Made by a program: the position numbers and the translations under genes
Source of the DNA: Amborella trichopoda
Taxonomy: Eukaryota > Streptophyta > Magnoliopsida > Amborellales > Amborellaceae
Assembly (NCBI RefSeq): GCF_000471905.2
Contig: NW_006494719.1
Coordinates: forward strand, 930,507 to 994,506
Direction: 5' to 3'
Length of the DNA stretch: 64,000 bases
Shown here: positions 11,480 through 22,456 of the stretch, piece after piece
Layout of the letters: every line of letters begins with the position of its first letter
How positions within the stretch are numbered: position 1 is the first letter of the stretch
The notes under the pieces: model-generated
What the model was told of the DNA's origin: nothing
Databases searched by the model: none
Seen by the model: only the letters and a program-made list of their open reading frames with translations

Positions 11480-13300
11480 TTTTTCTGGTTTAATTTTGTT
11501 ATCTATGTGATACCCAAATTGTTCGCAAAAATCACCAAGCTCTTTTCGTTTAGTAATTTGTTGTTTGTCAAGTGAGCGTTTAAGCTTTAGGTCTGTCCAT
11601 AAGACTAATCCTTCAGCACATATTTCTGCTGATAATTCTCATAATGTATAAGCAGAATAAATAATAATTCCATTATGTTTCTTTCTTAGTCTTTCCTTAA
11701 CCTTTTCAGCAAATAAATAGGGAAGACCAGCAATAAGCTTTTCCTTCCAATGATCAAGCTGGTAGTCTTCTCTTATTAATAATCGTGAAAAGAATACATC
11801 TTTATACCATTTATAATGGGATAATGTAAGACATCTTAAGTTTGACAGCAAATCTTCTGATCTTGCTGCTAATAAAGCTGTACTTCCTACAAAATGTATG
11901 GTGATAGTATAAATTAAAGTGTTTACAACATCACTTTCTGTACAAATTATTTCTTGATTATGTTCATTTCTGGCTGTCCATTATCTGGTGTTGGTTAGGA
12001 TTTTTTTTTTAGTTTCATCATCAACATAAAAATCCCACCAACCTCTTAGCCAGCCTATTAATCCACTGACTATTGCTTTGGCAACCTCTTGATCAGGATT
12101 GCCAGCCATCTTATTAGCTGATGCAAACGTAGTCATATGTCTCATGACATCTAATATTTTTAAATCAGAGAGGCCATCAATAGTTCAATTTACAATTGAT
12201 CTGTCGGATATGATACTGTCTGTTGTATTACGTCTTCTTCTAGTGGGACATCAACAGGTGTAGGTCTTTTGTAATATGGTAAGGCTATGATTGGTTTCCA
12301 TGATTTACCATATGCTATCCGATTTATATCATTGGTTGTTGTATCCGTAAAGGCTAGTTGCAAATTATCCACTATGATTGGCTCTTCTTCTTGAAGCATT
12401 AAATTGTCATATTCAGGAGGTTCATGGAGCATTAAGGTTTCATGCTCAAGAATTTTCTATTTACCTTTATCAGATGATTCTGGGATACTAGGTACGGGTA
12501 CGGGAAGATTTATCTTTGGAGAGGGGATTCCTTTGATATCTAATTGAGCCAGTTTTGATATTAATTGATTCATTAATGTTTCGTTATCTTCTCCAATATG
12601 AAATTTAGTTTTATTGAGTTCTGGAGGAGGTTTAAACAAAACAGCTTTAGGAGTAGGAGGACTTACTGCTTTCGGTTGAGGAGTAATTAATTTTTCCATA
12701 CGTTCTACTTGTCTTCCTAAAGATTGCATGTATAAATTTGTATAATTATTTTTTTCGACTATATGGGGTATTAATTCCTGCTTTTTACCCATATCCTTAG
12801 GTATAGCCTTATAAGGTGTACCAATAATCTCATATAAGGTTTGTGGTGGTTCTCCTTTCAAAGGTGCAGTTTTTACACCTTTGAGTACTATACTTTTCTC
12901 AAGAGGATGGACACTTGTAGTACTAGTCCCATCTGTGCTTATATAAGTTTTTTCTTCTATTGTTTGAATATCAAATTGAGGAATTTGGATGTTATATGTA
13001 GCACAGATTTCTTGTAACCATATGTAAAATCCTTTGGTTTTTTTTTCTTTCTTGAGGAATTTATTGTATTTTTTATGAAATAATTCTATTAGTCTAGGTT
13101 GAAAAGCTTTGGGATACCATTCTCTTATTCCCTGGTTTTCTTATGCTAGATAATCATTTTTCAGATATTCAATATCTACGTTTTTCTTTTTTGATATTAC
13201 GAAGTATTCTTCTTCCTTCATATCTTCTTCTTGCAAAGTTATTATCTGAAATTCAGCTATATCTGGTTCAGACGTATAAGTAGGTATAACTGCATGATCC
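11480..13300 (-). pseudogene. Caulimovirid coat protein region, copy B, fragmented
   Basis: Collinear with 5331-7111 and 19165-20795. Readable pieces are 12861-12457, 12432-12190 and 11851-11639, with several stops and single-base indels between them. The Pro-rich N-terminal part is recognisable from KGEPPQTLYEII, and the coat core from the WWDFYVDDETK stretch near 12010-12050. The copy lies about 6.15 kb from copy A throughout, as expected for a tandem repeat unit. Confidence 0.7.
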
Positions 13301-13544
13301 GCTGTTCTCTTTGTTCCTTGTAATTGTAAATCTGAGGATCCTGTAGGTATTGCTGGAGGAGGAAGAATGATTATTTCTGGGGTTGTATGGCAAGATTTTC
13401 TTGCCGAAACTGTTGGTTTTCTTAGTCTTTTTCTATTTATTTCTAAGTCATCTTGTACTAATGGTTTATTTTGAAATTTTATTTCTATAATCCCAATTTA
13501 ATTTTCAATTATTTGATTGGGGATATTATTCATTGGTACCTATT

Positions 13545-14300
13545 TTAGTTGGTTTTCATTTTGAATTGACCATATTGTGGTAGAATAATATCTGACCAAG
13601 CAATAGTTCTTGGAATGATGGTATTTGCATTTTCTATATTAGTTTGAAATAATTCAGTATGTTCTTTTGTATCTGTCTGTATAATGTTGGGACAAAGAGT
13701 ATTCATGACTTTGTAATATATACCATATACAATGACTAGGTTTTGAGATCCAGGAGTCATATTGAATCCATGGGTTTTAAGATTTATTGTTAATATATCT
13801 AGGATATTCGGGTCTGTTAATGAAATAGAAAAATTTGGAAAACTTCTAAAGTAAATGGGTCCACTACAAAGGCTAGATTCAGCCATGCCTAGGAGAGAGT
13901 CCGAAAACTTATTGTGCCTTGTATCTCTTAGGCATACAAGCCCTGAGTTGTTTAATCCCAACCGGGTTAAAGGTTTGATTGCTATTTGTATTAGTCCAAC
14001 ATGTAAATATCTATAGGTTTTCTCTTTGTGTTTTTCTATTATTTTTTTGGATAACAGTTGGAAGTCTTCCTGATTTTGTGTTACTGATAAACTTTCTTCC
14101 ACTGTCTTTATTGCATATCCTACTTATAACGTGAATGTTCCCTTTTGATAAACATCTGAGATAGGCACTTTGGGAATGTTCTAATTTTGTATATGTTTTT
14201 CAACATCATTTATTACTATTTCTTCTTTATTTTTTACCCTTAAAGTTTGACTAGTTTGGGTTACTGTTTTACCTTTAAGATTCCTAATTAAATTTGCCAT
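13545..14300 (-). pseudogene. Caulimovirid movement protein (polyprotein N-terminus), copy B
   Basis: The ATG is at 14300-14298. The open core runs from 14102 to 13545, 185 codons, and is the most complete movement-protein segment in the window. It contains YRYLHVGLIQIAIKPLTR, GLVCLRDTRHNKF and PGSQNLVIVYGIYYK, and continues to WSDIILPQYGQ at the start of the movement-coat linker. A TAA at 14126-14124 (codon 59) is shared with copy A. Family placement (30K movement proteins of Caulimoviridae) rests on position in the polyprotein and general motif resemblance. Confidence 0.7.
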
Positions 14301-14490
14301 CTGTAGGTTGCGGATAATGACAATCTAGACGACCAGGAGTCCAGCGTTTTCCCCTAAGCGGCTCTCTTGGCCTTGGCGGGTACTTTGCCTAGACTTCTTT
14401 CGTCTCTTGCCTTAACACTCGGACCAACTTTCTTAGATGGTAATTTAGTTAGGTTTCTATGGTACTACTGTAACTTTCACTATTCACCGT

Positions 14491-14503
14491 GGCTCTGATA
14501 CCA
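14491..14503 (-). other. tRNA-Met primer-binding site, copy B
   Basis: The minus strand reads TGGTATCAGAGCC, identical to the copy A site and 6166 bp from it. It lies about 190 bases before the copy B polyprotein ATG. Confidence 0.9.
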
Positions 14504-14699
14504 AAACGCACCAAGATATTCAGTGATTCGTCAGTAAGTATATTTATATGTTTTAGCTAAGATAAGCAAAGATTAGACTATTATATTTAATTAATTCTTG
14601 TAAAATACAATAATAATTTAAGCAGAATAAGATCATTAAAATAAAAGGAACAACAGAAATATCAATTACAAACCATGATGTATGCGTATGATTTCCTAT

Positions 14700-14817
14700 T
14701 TTTTTCAGAACAGTCTGTATTAAATTCTGTAAATTCTGTAGTAAGTTTGGTATTGTAATACTTTAAAGTAAGTTTGGTATTATAATCCATTTGAAGTAAG
14801 TTTGATGCAATTTAAAC
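14700..14817 (-). repeat. Inverted leader segment joined to the copy C RNase H end
   Basis: Same arrangement as 8551-8675: the reverse complement of the normal leader block lies between the RNase H end of copy C and normal leader sequence. The breakpoints are the same as in copy B, so both copies derive from one rearranged ancestor or from a later duplication. Confidence 0.85.
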
Positions 14818-15727
14818 TTCCCTGCAAAAATTCACAAGTAAGAAAATCAGGGAAGGAATTAGAAGAGCCGTGCAGATGTTCAATAGTGAAATCAAAAGCA
14901 GAGAGAATAGCTTGCCAGCGGGCAAATATTTGTTTAGAAACAAGGTTTTGAACATCTTTTTGCATAATTTCTTTAAAAGCTTTGCAGTCCGTGCAAATAA
15001 GAAATCTTTGATTGAGAATATCGCTTTGAAATTTGGTGACACAATGAACAATGGCAAGGAGTTCTTTTTTCACTGTAGAATAATTTTGTTGAGTATAATT
15101 CCAGGCCTTAGTAGTATACCTGAGCAGTTGTTCATGATTATCAACTTGTTGTTTTAGGATTCCTCCTAAACCCAATTCTGAAGCATCACATTCAATTATT
15201 TTAAATGCAGTAGGGTTAGGAAGAGAAAGACAAGGTAAAGATTTTACTTTTTGTTTGATCAGTTGTACTGCGCTTGTATGAACAATTGTCCAAGGTGGAT
15301 GATTCTTTTTTAAGCGATCATGCAATGGTTTGGCATCAATAGCAAGGTCTTGATAAAAATCAATAACATAATTTAAACGTCCTAAAAATCGTTGAAGCTC
15401 TTTTTTGTTTAAAATTTTATTTGGAAATTTATCAGCAAATTGAATTGAGCGGTTTATGGGAATAATTGTACCCTGATAGATATTTTGTCCTAAAAATCTA
15501 ATAGTAGTTTTGAACAAAGTAATTTTTTTAGCCGATACTACTAATCCTGCATGCTTTAATGCATGTATAAAAGTATTAATGTGTTTAAATTGTTCTTCTA
15601 TGGATTCTTAAAAAATAAGGACATCATCGATATAAACAATCATAAATTTATAATAAGCATTAAAGACATCATTCATTATTTTCTGGAATTCTGATGGAGC
15701 ATTTTTTAATCCAAAAGGCATAACATT
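14818..15727 (-). pseudogene. Caulimovirid reverse transcriptase (C-terminal part) and RNase H, copy C
   Basis: Minus strand. The YIDD motif lies around 15621-15634 and is followed at once by a stop (a TAA in place of a Ser codon of the following stretch). From 15517 to 14780 the frame is open for 245 codons through the thumb, connection and a full RNase H I. The RNase H has VKKELLAIVHC, a TDCKA segment and a C-terminal end like copy B. The tail is truncated by the inverted leader block at 14817. This is the best-preserved RNase H in the window. Confidence 0.85.
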
Positions 15728-16160
15728 CCATTCATATAACATTAAATGCTGTTTTATATTTATCTTCTTCCTTAATTTGGATTTGCCAATAGCCTGACTT
15801 CATATCAAATTTAGGAAATATGCAAGCATTAGCTACTCTATCTAATGAATCTTTTTTATTGGGAATTGGATATCTTATCCATTGTAATATTTTATTTAAT
15901 GGTTTATAATTAAAAACAAGTCTAGGAACTCCACGTTCTTTTTCAGCATTTTTATTGACATAAAAAGCTGCACAGCTCCATGGTGATAAGCTTGGTCGAA
16001 TTAGTCTTTTATTTTGGAGTTCAGTAATTTCTTTTCTGCACATATCTAATAATGTAGTATTCATTTGAATTGGTCTTGCTTTTGTAGGAATTTGTCTTTC
16101 ATCAAATCTTACTTCATATGGAAGACTTATACTATGCTTTTTCCTGTCCCAGAAAGCATT
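15728..16160 (-). pseudogene. N-terminal half of RT, copy C
   Basis: Contains the RT fingers and palm start with PWSCAAFYVNKNAEKERG and [17 protein letters not shown] 13 bp deletion relative to copy B at about 15737 shifts the frame just before the conserved stretch that leads to YIDD. At 16160 the sequence jumps to the polyprotein N-terminus. All of the movement, coat and protease coding region is missing; that is about 4.07 kb by comparison with copy B (10018 to 14090). Confidence 0.8.
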
Positions 16161-16161
16161 G

Positions 16162-16383
16162 TGTTACTAATAAACTTCCTTCCATTGTCTTTATTGCATA
16201 TCCTAATTTTAAAGTGAATGTTCCCTTTTGATAAATATCTGAGATAGGCACTTTGGGAATGTTCCAATTTTGTATATGTTTTTCAACATCATTTATTACT
16301 AGTTCTTCTTTATTTTTTACCCTTAAAGTTTGACTAGTTTAGGTTACTTTTTTACCTTTAAGATTCTTAATTAAATTTGTCAT
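16162..16383 (-). pseudogene. Polyprotein N-terminus, copy C
   Basis: ATG at 16383-16381 followed by about 70 codons. At codon 59, where copies A and B have a TAA, this copy has a sense codon. The frame then runs into the large deletion at about 16161. It is a remnant only. Confidence 0.65.
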
Positions 16384-16573
16384 CGATAGGTTGCGTATAA
16401 TGACAATCTGGACGACCAAGAGTCCAACGTTTTCCCTTAAGCGGCTCTCTTGGCCTTGGCGGGTACTTTGCCTAGACTTCTTTCGTCTCTTGCCTTAACA
16501 CTCAGACCAACTTTCTTTGATGGTAGTTTAGTTAGGTTTCAATGGTATTACTGTAACTTTCACTATTCACTGT

Positions 16574-16586
16574 GGCTCAGATACCA
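16574..16586 (-). other. tRNA-Met primer-binding site, copy C (one mismatch)
   Basis: The minus strand reads TGGTATCTGAGCC, one base different from the sites of copies A and B. It lies about 190 bases before the copy C ATG. Confidence 0.85.
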
Positions 16587-17340
16587 AAACGCACAAAGAT
16601 CTTCAGTGATTCGTTAATAAGTATATTTATATGTTCAGTAAGTATATTTATATGTTTTAGATAAGATAAGCAAAGATTAGACTATTATATTTAATTAATT
16701 CTTGTAAAATACGATAATAATTTAAGCAGAATAAGATCATTAAAATAAAAGGAACAACATAAATATCAATTACAAACCATGATGTATGTGTATGATTTCC
16801 TATTTTGATACTAAATACAAGTTTAAACTGCATCAAACTTACTTCAAATGGATTACAATACCAAACTTACTTTAAAGTATTACAATACCAAACTTACTAT
16901 CGAATTTACAGAATTTAATACAGACTGTTCTAAACAAAATAAGACAGTGTAAACAGACACTTACAGTTTACATATACAATAACTGGATAATAACTTCCAT
17001 TTGTAAGGACAATACGATGGGAGTGTGTGGAAGTTACAGTCGCACATAATAAAACAGAGAAATACAAGAAAAGAGGATAAGAGATAACCTGGTTATGATG
17101 AAGCAAGGAGAAAGTAAAAGACCTGGAAAACATAAAATGTTTTCAAGCTGGTAGAGTGAGCTTGAGGTCAGGACAGCAGAGATGGATCAGTTGAGCAGGG
17201 ATGGAGCAGTTGAGCAGAGATGGAGCAGTTGAGTAGAGATGGACAGCAGTTGAGCAGAGATGGGAAGGAGAAGGTTTAGAAGCAGAAAGCAGAGAGTTGG
17301 GAGAGTTGTGATGAGAGATTTTCGAGGGCTCCGAGACCTG
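16587..17340 (-). other. Viral leader between the segment D promoter and the copy C primer site
   Basis: Complete leader, about 750 bases, from just downstream of the TATA box (17372-17363) to the primer site (16586). It carries the 19 bp GATGGAGCAGTTGAGCAGA tandem repeat (about 17178-17262), the 120 bp block in normal orientation (16801-16940) and the 21 bp duplication (16615-16655). It is the only place in the window where promoter, leader and primer site remain joined in the normal order. Confidence 0.7.
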
Positions 17341-17362
17341 CTTAGAATGAGGAGTTATGCCT

Positions 17363-17665
17363 CCTTTTATAGGCGAAGGGCGAAGGCAAATGAAAATGTC
17401 TTGGCAAAGGGACGAAGAGACAAGAAAAGACATAAAGGGAAGAAAGATGCTTGATCTGACTTAAAGGAGCATATGGAATAGTGACATATTTGTTTCGACA
17501 TATCGGTAGTACAATATTTAATTTGTCTTTATGCTGGTAGCACAGTATTTGTTTTGTCTTTTATGGCGCCAGCACAGTGATCTGGTACGGGGAGTATCCT
17601 GGTACAGTAGCTTGATAGTGATTTGGTACGGGGAGTAACCTGGTACAGTAGCTTGATAGTGACAT
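17363..17665 (-). promoter_or_regulatory. Viral promoter, segment D (TATA box 17363-17372)
   Basis: The minus strand reads CTATAAAAGG, as at 1303-1312. The duplicated blocks with TGGTACGGGGAGTA and TGGTACAGTAGCTTGATAGT lie upstream (about 17579-17660). They overlap the 3' end of ORF2, as pararetrovirus promoters often do. Function is inferred from layout. Confidence 0.65.
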
Positions 17666-18866
17666 GGTACGGCTGAGAATCTTTATGTCGGTGAGTGTCG
17701 GTGAGAACCTGCTTTGTCGGGTCGGGCTTCTTTTTAGTTTTTGGCTGAACTCATTTGGATCTTCTTCTTCATCTTCTTCATCTAGGTCTGTTTCTTCCAA
17801 CGGAAAATATCTATTGGCACGATTAGAAGATGATTGAACTGTTTCATCTGAAGAGACCGGCTTGCGGCCGGCTTCAGCAAATATTTCTCTCATTTGTTGT
17901 TCCAGAGTTTCTTTGGTGGCATTCGGATTGGCTTGGATCATATTTCTCATATATGTAGGAAAATAAAATGAAGTGTTGGCAGTATTATAAGCAGAAGGAT
18001 TGGGATTATAAGTAGGTTTTTCCCAGGCGAGGGATATAGGTATAATTGACTGTATTATTTAAAGATACAGTGTATTCCCACTTCATAATCCATGGGAGTT
18101 GATATAAAGTGACAAAGTATATATGTGGATCAATATTACTATCAATCTTATTGAATAGTGCAAAATGCTCCTGTGCTTTCTTAAAAGTAGGAGGTAAAAT
18201 AGCACTGGTAGAGCCCCATATAAGAAACCAGTTTTTGAACCAGCTAAGAAAACATTCATAAACGGGCATTCGGAATTGGATATACCAACTATGAGAATTG
18301 TTTGGATTTTGATAAGAAAATATTTTATGCCATGCTTCTATGTACTCTGCATGTTTATAGTATTTATAGGAAAAATCTGAATTATTTAATTTTTTCCCTT
18401 GGGTGGGGTTGCAACCCCACTCCTCATAGGATAAAAGCTTTTTTATTTGCATTTTAGAATATGCAATAACTCTCGTATTTTGTTGATAATAATGGACCAC
18501 AGAGACGGACCTTGTTTCCATTAATATGGCTTCATAATATTCCCTAGTCTTAACCTCGTTTGTGGGATTGAGATGATTGATCAAATAAAGAGGAGCAAGT
18601 TTGGTTGGGTCCATATGGGAATCTTGGTCCTCTATAGTTATATCCATGAGAAAGGCTGTTTCTATGAATGTGGAACGAATAACATTTGGATTAGGCCTTT
18701 GAGACGGCCGAGATTGAGCCGATGTAAAAGCTGAGGTTGATGTGTTATGTTTTGGGTAGGTAATTTGATGTATAGGTGAAAGGGATGGTGACAGAGCGAC
18801 CAACGGTGGACTCTCAAGTAATACTGGTATTATATCAAGAGGGCGTTTATCACTGTGAGTGCTCAT
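17561..18866 (-). pseudogene. Caulimovirid ORF2 (unknown function), segment D
   Basis: The better of the two ORF2 copies. It is open from ATG at 18866 to 18006 (286 codons), then from 17950 to 17561 after a break. A deletion of about 85 bp relative to copy A lies at about 18019. It removes a stretch that in copy A codes a Trp- and Pro-rich segment, and it shifts the frame. The N-terminal third is Pro/Ser-rich, the middle contains many Trp, Tyr and Phe, and the C-terminus has EETDLDEEDEEEDPNEF. No nucleic-acid enzyme motif, zinc knuckle or membrane segment is visible. Its place after RNase H and before the promoter fits the second ORF of florendoviruses, for which no function is known. Confidence 0.65.
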
Positions 18867-18957
18867 TATAATGGATAAATCAGGAGAAGTATTATTTTTA
18901 TTAGCTTCAAAGAGCTGTAATGCAAGTGAGAGGGGTGTATCGTCGTTGGTGTCAGAT
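18867..18957 (-). pseudogene. C-terminal tail of the polyprotein, segment D
   Basis: About 30 codons matching the region between the RNase H end and the ORF2 ATG in copy A (2884-2975). It stops abruptly at about 18957, where an unrelated part of the viral genome begins. Confidence 0.6.
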
Positions 18958-19164
18958 CCAACATCTACTTTTTTCTTGTTTGATATTAGAAAGTATTCTT
19001 CTTACTTCATATCTTCTTCTTGCAAAGTTTATATCTGAAATTCAGCTATATCTGGTTCAGACGTACAAGTAGGTTAAACTACATGATCCGCTGTTCTCTT
19101 TGTTCCTTGTAATTGTAAATCTGAGGATCCTGTAGGTATTGCTGAAGGACGAAGAATGATTATC
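18958..19164 (-). pseudogene. Inverted movement-coat linker fragment
   Basis: On the minus strand this matches copy B about 13180-13370 (the segment with TSEPDIAEFQI and KKKVD). In the viral genome it directly precedes the segment that starts at 19165 on the opposite strand, so it has been flipped in place. Stops interrupt it. The join at 19156-19166 shares AATGATTAT with both parental sequences. Confidence 0.75.
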
Positions 19165-20795
19165 TAGCACAAGAAAACCAAGGAATTAGAGAATGGTATC
19201 TCAAAGCTTTTCAACCTAGACTAATAGAATTATTTCATAAAAAATACAATAAATTCCTCAAGAAAAAAAAACAAACCAAAGGATTTTTCATATGGTTACA
19301 AGAAATCTGCGCTACATATAACATCCAAATTCCTCAATTTGATATTGAAAGCACAGATGGAACTAGTACTGCAAGTGTCCATCCTCCTAAGAAAAGTATA
19401 GTACTCAAAGGTGTAAAAACTGCACCTTTGAAAGGAGAACCACCACAAACCTTATATGAGATTATTGCTACACCTTATAAGGCTATACTTAAGGATATGG
19501 GTAAAAAGCAGGAATTAATACCCCATATAGTGGAACAAAATAATTATACAAATTTATACATGCAATCTTTAGGAAGACAAGCAGAACGCATAGAAAGATT
19601 AATTACTCCTCAACCGAAAGCAGTAATTCCTCTTACTCCTAAAGCTGTTTTGTTTAAACCTCCTCCAGAACTCAATAAAACTAAATTTCATATTGGAGAA
19701 GATAACAAAACATTAATGGATCAATTAATATCAAAACTGGCTCAATTAGATAACAAAAGAATCCCCTCTCCAAAGATAAATCTTCCTGTACCCATACCTA
19801 GTATCCCAGAATCATCTGATAAAGGTAAACAGAAGATTCCTGAGCATGAAACCTTAATCCTCCATGAACCTCCTGAATATGATAATTTAATGCTTCAAGA
19901 AGTAGAGCCAATCATAGTGGATAATTTGCAACTAGCCTTTATGGATACAACAACCAATGATATAAATCAGATAGCATATGGTAAATCGTGGAAACCAATC
20001 ACAGCCTTACCATATTATAAAAGACCTACACCTGTTGATGTCCAACTAGAAGAAGATGCTATACAACAGGCAGTATCATATTCCAGCAGATCAATTGTAA
20101 ATTGGACTATTGATGGCCTCTCTGATTTAAAAATATTAGATGTCATCAGACATATGACTATGTTGGCATCAGCTAATAAGATGGCTAGCAATCCTGATCA
20201 ATAGGTTGCCAAAGCAATAGTCAATGGATTCACAAGCTGGCTAAGAGGCTGGTGGGATTTTTATGTTGATGATGAAACTAAAAATAAAATCCTAACTAAC
20301 ACCAGACAATGGACAGCCAGAAATGAGCATAATCAAGAAATAATTTATACAGAAAGTGATGTTGTAAACACTTTAATTTATACTATCACCATACATTTTG
20401 TAGGAAGTACAACTTTATTAGCAGCAAGGTCAGAAGATTTGCTGTCAAACTTAAGATGTCCTACATTATCCCATTATAAATGGTATAAAGATGTATTCTT
20501 TTCACGATTATTAATAAGAGAAGACTGTCAGCTTGATCATTGGAAGAAAAAGTTTATTGCTAGTCTTCCCCATTTATTTGCTGAAAAGGTTAAAGAAAGA
20601 CTTAGAAAGAAATATAATGGAATTATTATTTATTCTGCTTATATATTAGGAGAATTATCAGCAGAAATATGTGCTGAAGGATTAGTCTTATGCACAGACC
20701 TAAAGCTTAAACGCCAACTCGACAAACAACAAATTACTAAACGAAAAGAGCTTGGTGATTTTTGCGAACAATTTGGGTATCACATAGATAACTAA
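19165..20795 (+). pseudogene. Caulimovirid coat protein region, fragment E (plus strand)
   Basis: This is the best-preserved coat region. It is open from 19428 to 20204, with more upstream in the same frame from about 19165. After a single TAG (20202-20204) it continues to 20792, where a TAA replaces a Lys codon. In order it holds the linker end, a Pro/Lys-rich variable segment (KGEPPQTLYEII onward), the coat core with SWLRGWWDFYVDDETKNK, LSNLRCPTLSHYKWYKDVFF, and a C-terminal helical part ending GDFCEQFGYHIDN. It lies on the opposite strand from copies A-D, so an inversion or a separate insertion is needed to explain it. Confidence 0.8.
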
Positions 20796-21232
20796 AATAA
20801 ACCAGAAAAATTGTATAAGAAAAAGAAAAAATATCATAAAGATAAATTTAGGCCAGACAAATCACATAATTATAAGAAGGCTAAAAAACAAAAATTTATC
20901 AAAAAAGCTACGACTAAAAATAAGAATAAAAAGAAAATACCTGTATGTTACAAGTGTGGAAAACTTGGACATTATAAATATCAATGTAAACTAAAAAAGA
21001 AGATAGATGCTTTACAATTGGATGAGTCATTAAAAACTAAAATATATCATATTATCAATTATGATAGTACATCCTCTTCTAATACAAATTCAAATGAATC
21101 TTTAATAGGAAATTTACAAGAAGATGATTTCAACTGGACAGAGTCTTCAGATTCTTCCTCCTCAGATGAAGATTCATCTACTTCCATGCAAGAACCAACT
21201 TGTGCCTGCCCTATCCAAACACATAATCTCAT
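20796..21232 (+). pseudogene. Coat C-terminal zinc knuckle, fragment E
   Basis: Lys-rich stretch, intact CCHC knuckle CYKCGKLGHYKYQC, and the acidic ESSDSSSSDEDSS tract, in frame for 146 codons from 20811. At about 21232 the sequence jumps to mid-RT. The spacer, the protease and the N-terminal half of RT are missing, about 1.9 kb compared with copy B. Confidence 0.8.
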
Positions 21233-21615
21233 ATCAGGGTTATTCCCATAAACCGCTCAATTCAATTTGCTGATAAATTTCCAGATAAAATTTTAGATAA
21301 AAAAGAGCTTCAACAATTTTTAGGATGTTTAAATTATGTTATTGATTTTTATCAAGACCTTGCTATTGATGCCAAACCATTGCATGATCGCTTAAAAAAG
21401 AATCCTCCACCTTGGACAATTGTTCATACCAGCGCAGTACAACTGATCAAACAAAAAGTAAAATCTTTACCTTGTCTTTCTCTTCCTAACCCTACTGCAT
21501 TTAAAATAATTGAATGTGATGCCTCAGGATTGGGTTTAGGAGGAATCCTAAAACAATAAGTTGATAATCATGAACAACTGTTCCGGTATACTTCTAAGGC
21601 CTGGAATTCTACTCA
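21233..21615 (+). pseudogene. RT thumb/connection fragment E, right end of the viral cluster
   Basis: Matches the RT C-terminal part after YIDD (INRSIQFADKFPDKIL onward) up to the start of RNase H, with one TAA at about 21557. Viral similarity ends within GGAATTCTACTCA at 21615. The sequence beyond is not viral, so this is the right edge of the cluster. Confidence 0.8.
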
Positions 21616-22043
21616 TAGAGTTAACAACCCCTCAAAATATAAAGGTTAAAGTTAGAAGTAGTTGTGATGGGTGTATTTATCAAAAATATGATTACTTTTT
21701 GTTTAAAAAATTATTTTAAAACGTAACTTAACCATTAAGTAAAGGAAAATTTGAAATTCTTACAAAATTACAATGGCATTTTAAGAATTAGTGTCTTGGA
21801 ATTTTATTAGTAAAGTGCCTTATTATTTTAGTAAACATTTTTCAACTTTACCCTTTATGGAGAGGACAAAAGTACCCCTGTCTTGTAGTAATATTTAGAA
21901 AATTACCCTTAATGATGAAGATATGACTAAAAATAACATCTTTTTAAAAAATAGATGATAAAATTAGTAAATCTACCCTTCATAACTCTCTCTATCTTTA
22001 ACCTTTGTAATATGAGAGGTTGTAAAGTTTAAATTATCACTAT
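21616..22043. other. AT-rich intergenic DNA, no gene seen
   Basis: Low-complexity AT-rich sequence between the viral cluster and the first MITE. No ORF, promoter or repeat structure that I can support. Confidence 0.5.
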
Positions 22044-22060
22044 GTATATATATATATATA

Positions 22061-22257
22061 GTAATGATTCAATAGGACCCTCCCATACCCAGTGTATAAG
22101 ACTCCAAAGGATCACTATTAAAGTTTGCACAGATATCTAAAAACGTTATCACATAGGTGTGGGACTTGACTTTTTTAGAGATCCGTACCAACTTTAATAG
22201 TGATCTTTTAGGGTATCTACACACATGGATGGGAGAGGGTCCAATAGGATCATTTCT
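22061..22257. mobile_element. Foldback MITE (family 2) in (TA)n
   Basis: A 197 bp element with inverted arms of about 85 bp. The left arm contains CCTATTGGACCCTC-like sequence (AATAGGACCCTCCC) and GATCACTATTAAAGTT; the right arm is its reverse complement with a few changes. TA repeats lie on both sides (22044-22060 and 22258-22273). The arm sequence differs from family 1. The two opposite 66- and 75-codon reading frames across it come from the hairpin symmetry and are not genes. Confidence 0.85.
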
Positions 22258-22308
22258 CATATATATATATATAGTCGTGGGAGGACGAAGGCACACGAGG
22301 GGAGTAGG

Positions 22309-22328
22309 NNNNNNNNNNNNNNNNNNNN
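22309..22328. other. Assembly gap (20 N)
   Basis: Twenty unknown bases between a GA-rich stretch and an AAACTAAA-type simple repeat. True length unknown. Confidence 0.95.
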
Positions 22329-22418
22329 AAACTAAACGTAAACTAAAATTAAACTAAACTACCTACCTACTTACTACTACTACTATTCTATATTACGTAC
22401 TTAGTACTAGTAGTAGTA

Positions 22419-22456
<38 letters not shown>

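Noticed and set aside
22069-22357. Opposed 75- and 66-codon ORFs
   Set aside because: They lie in the arms of the 197 bp foldback MITE; one runs into the N gap.
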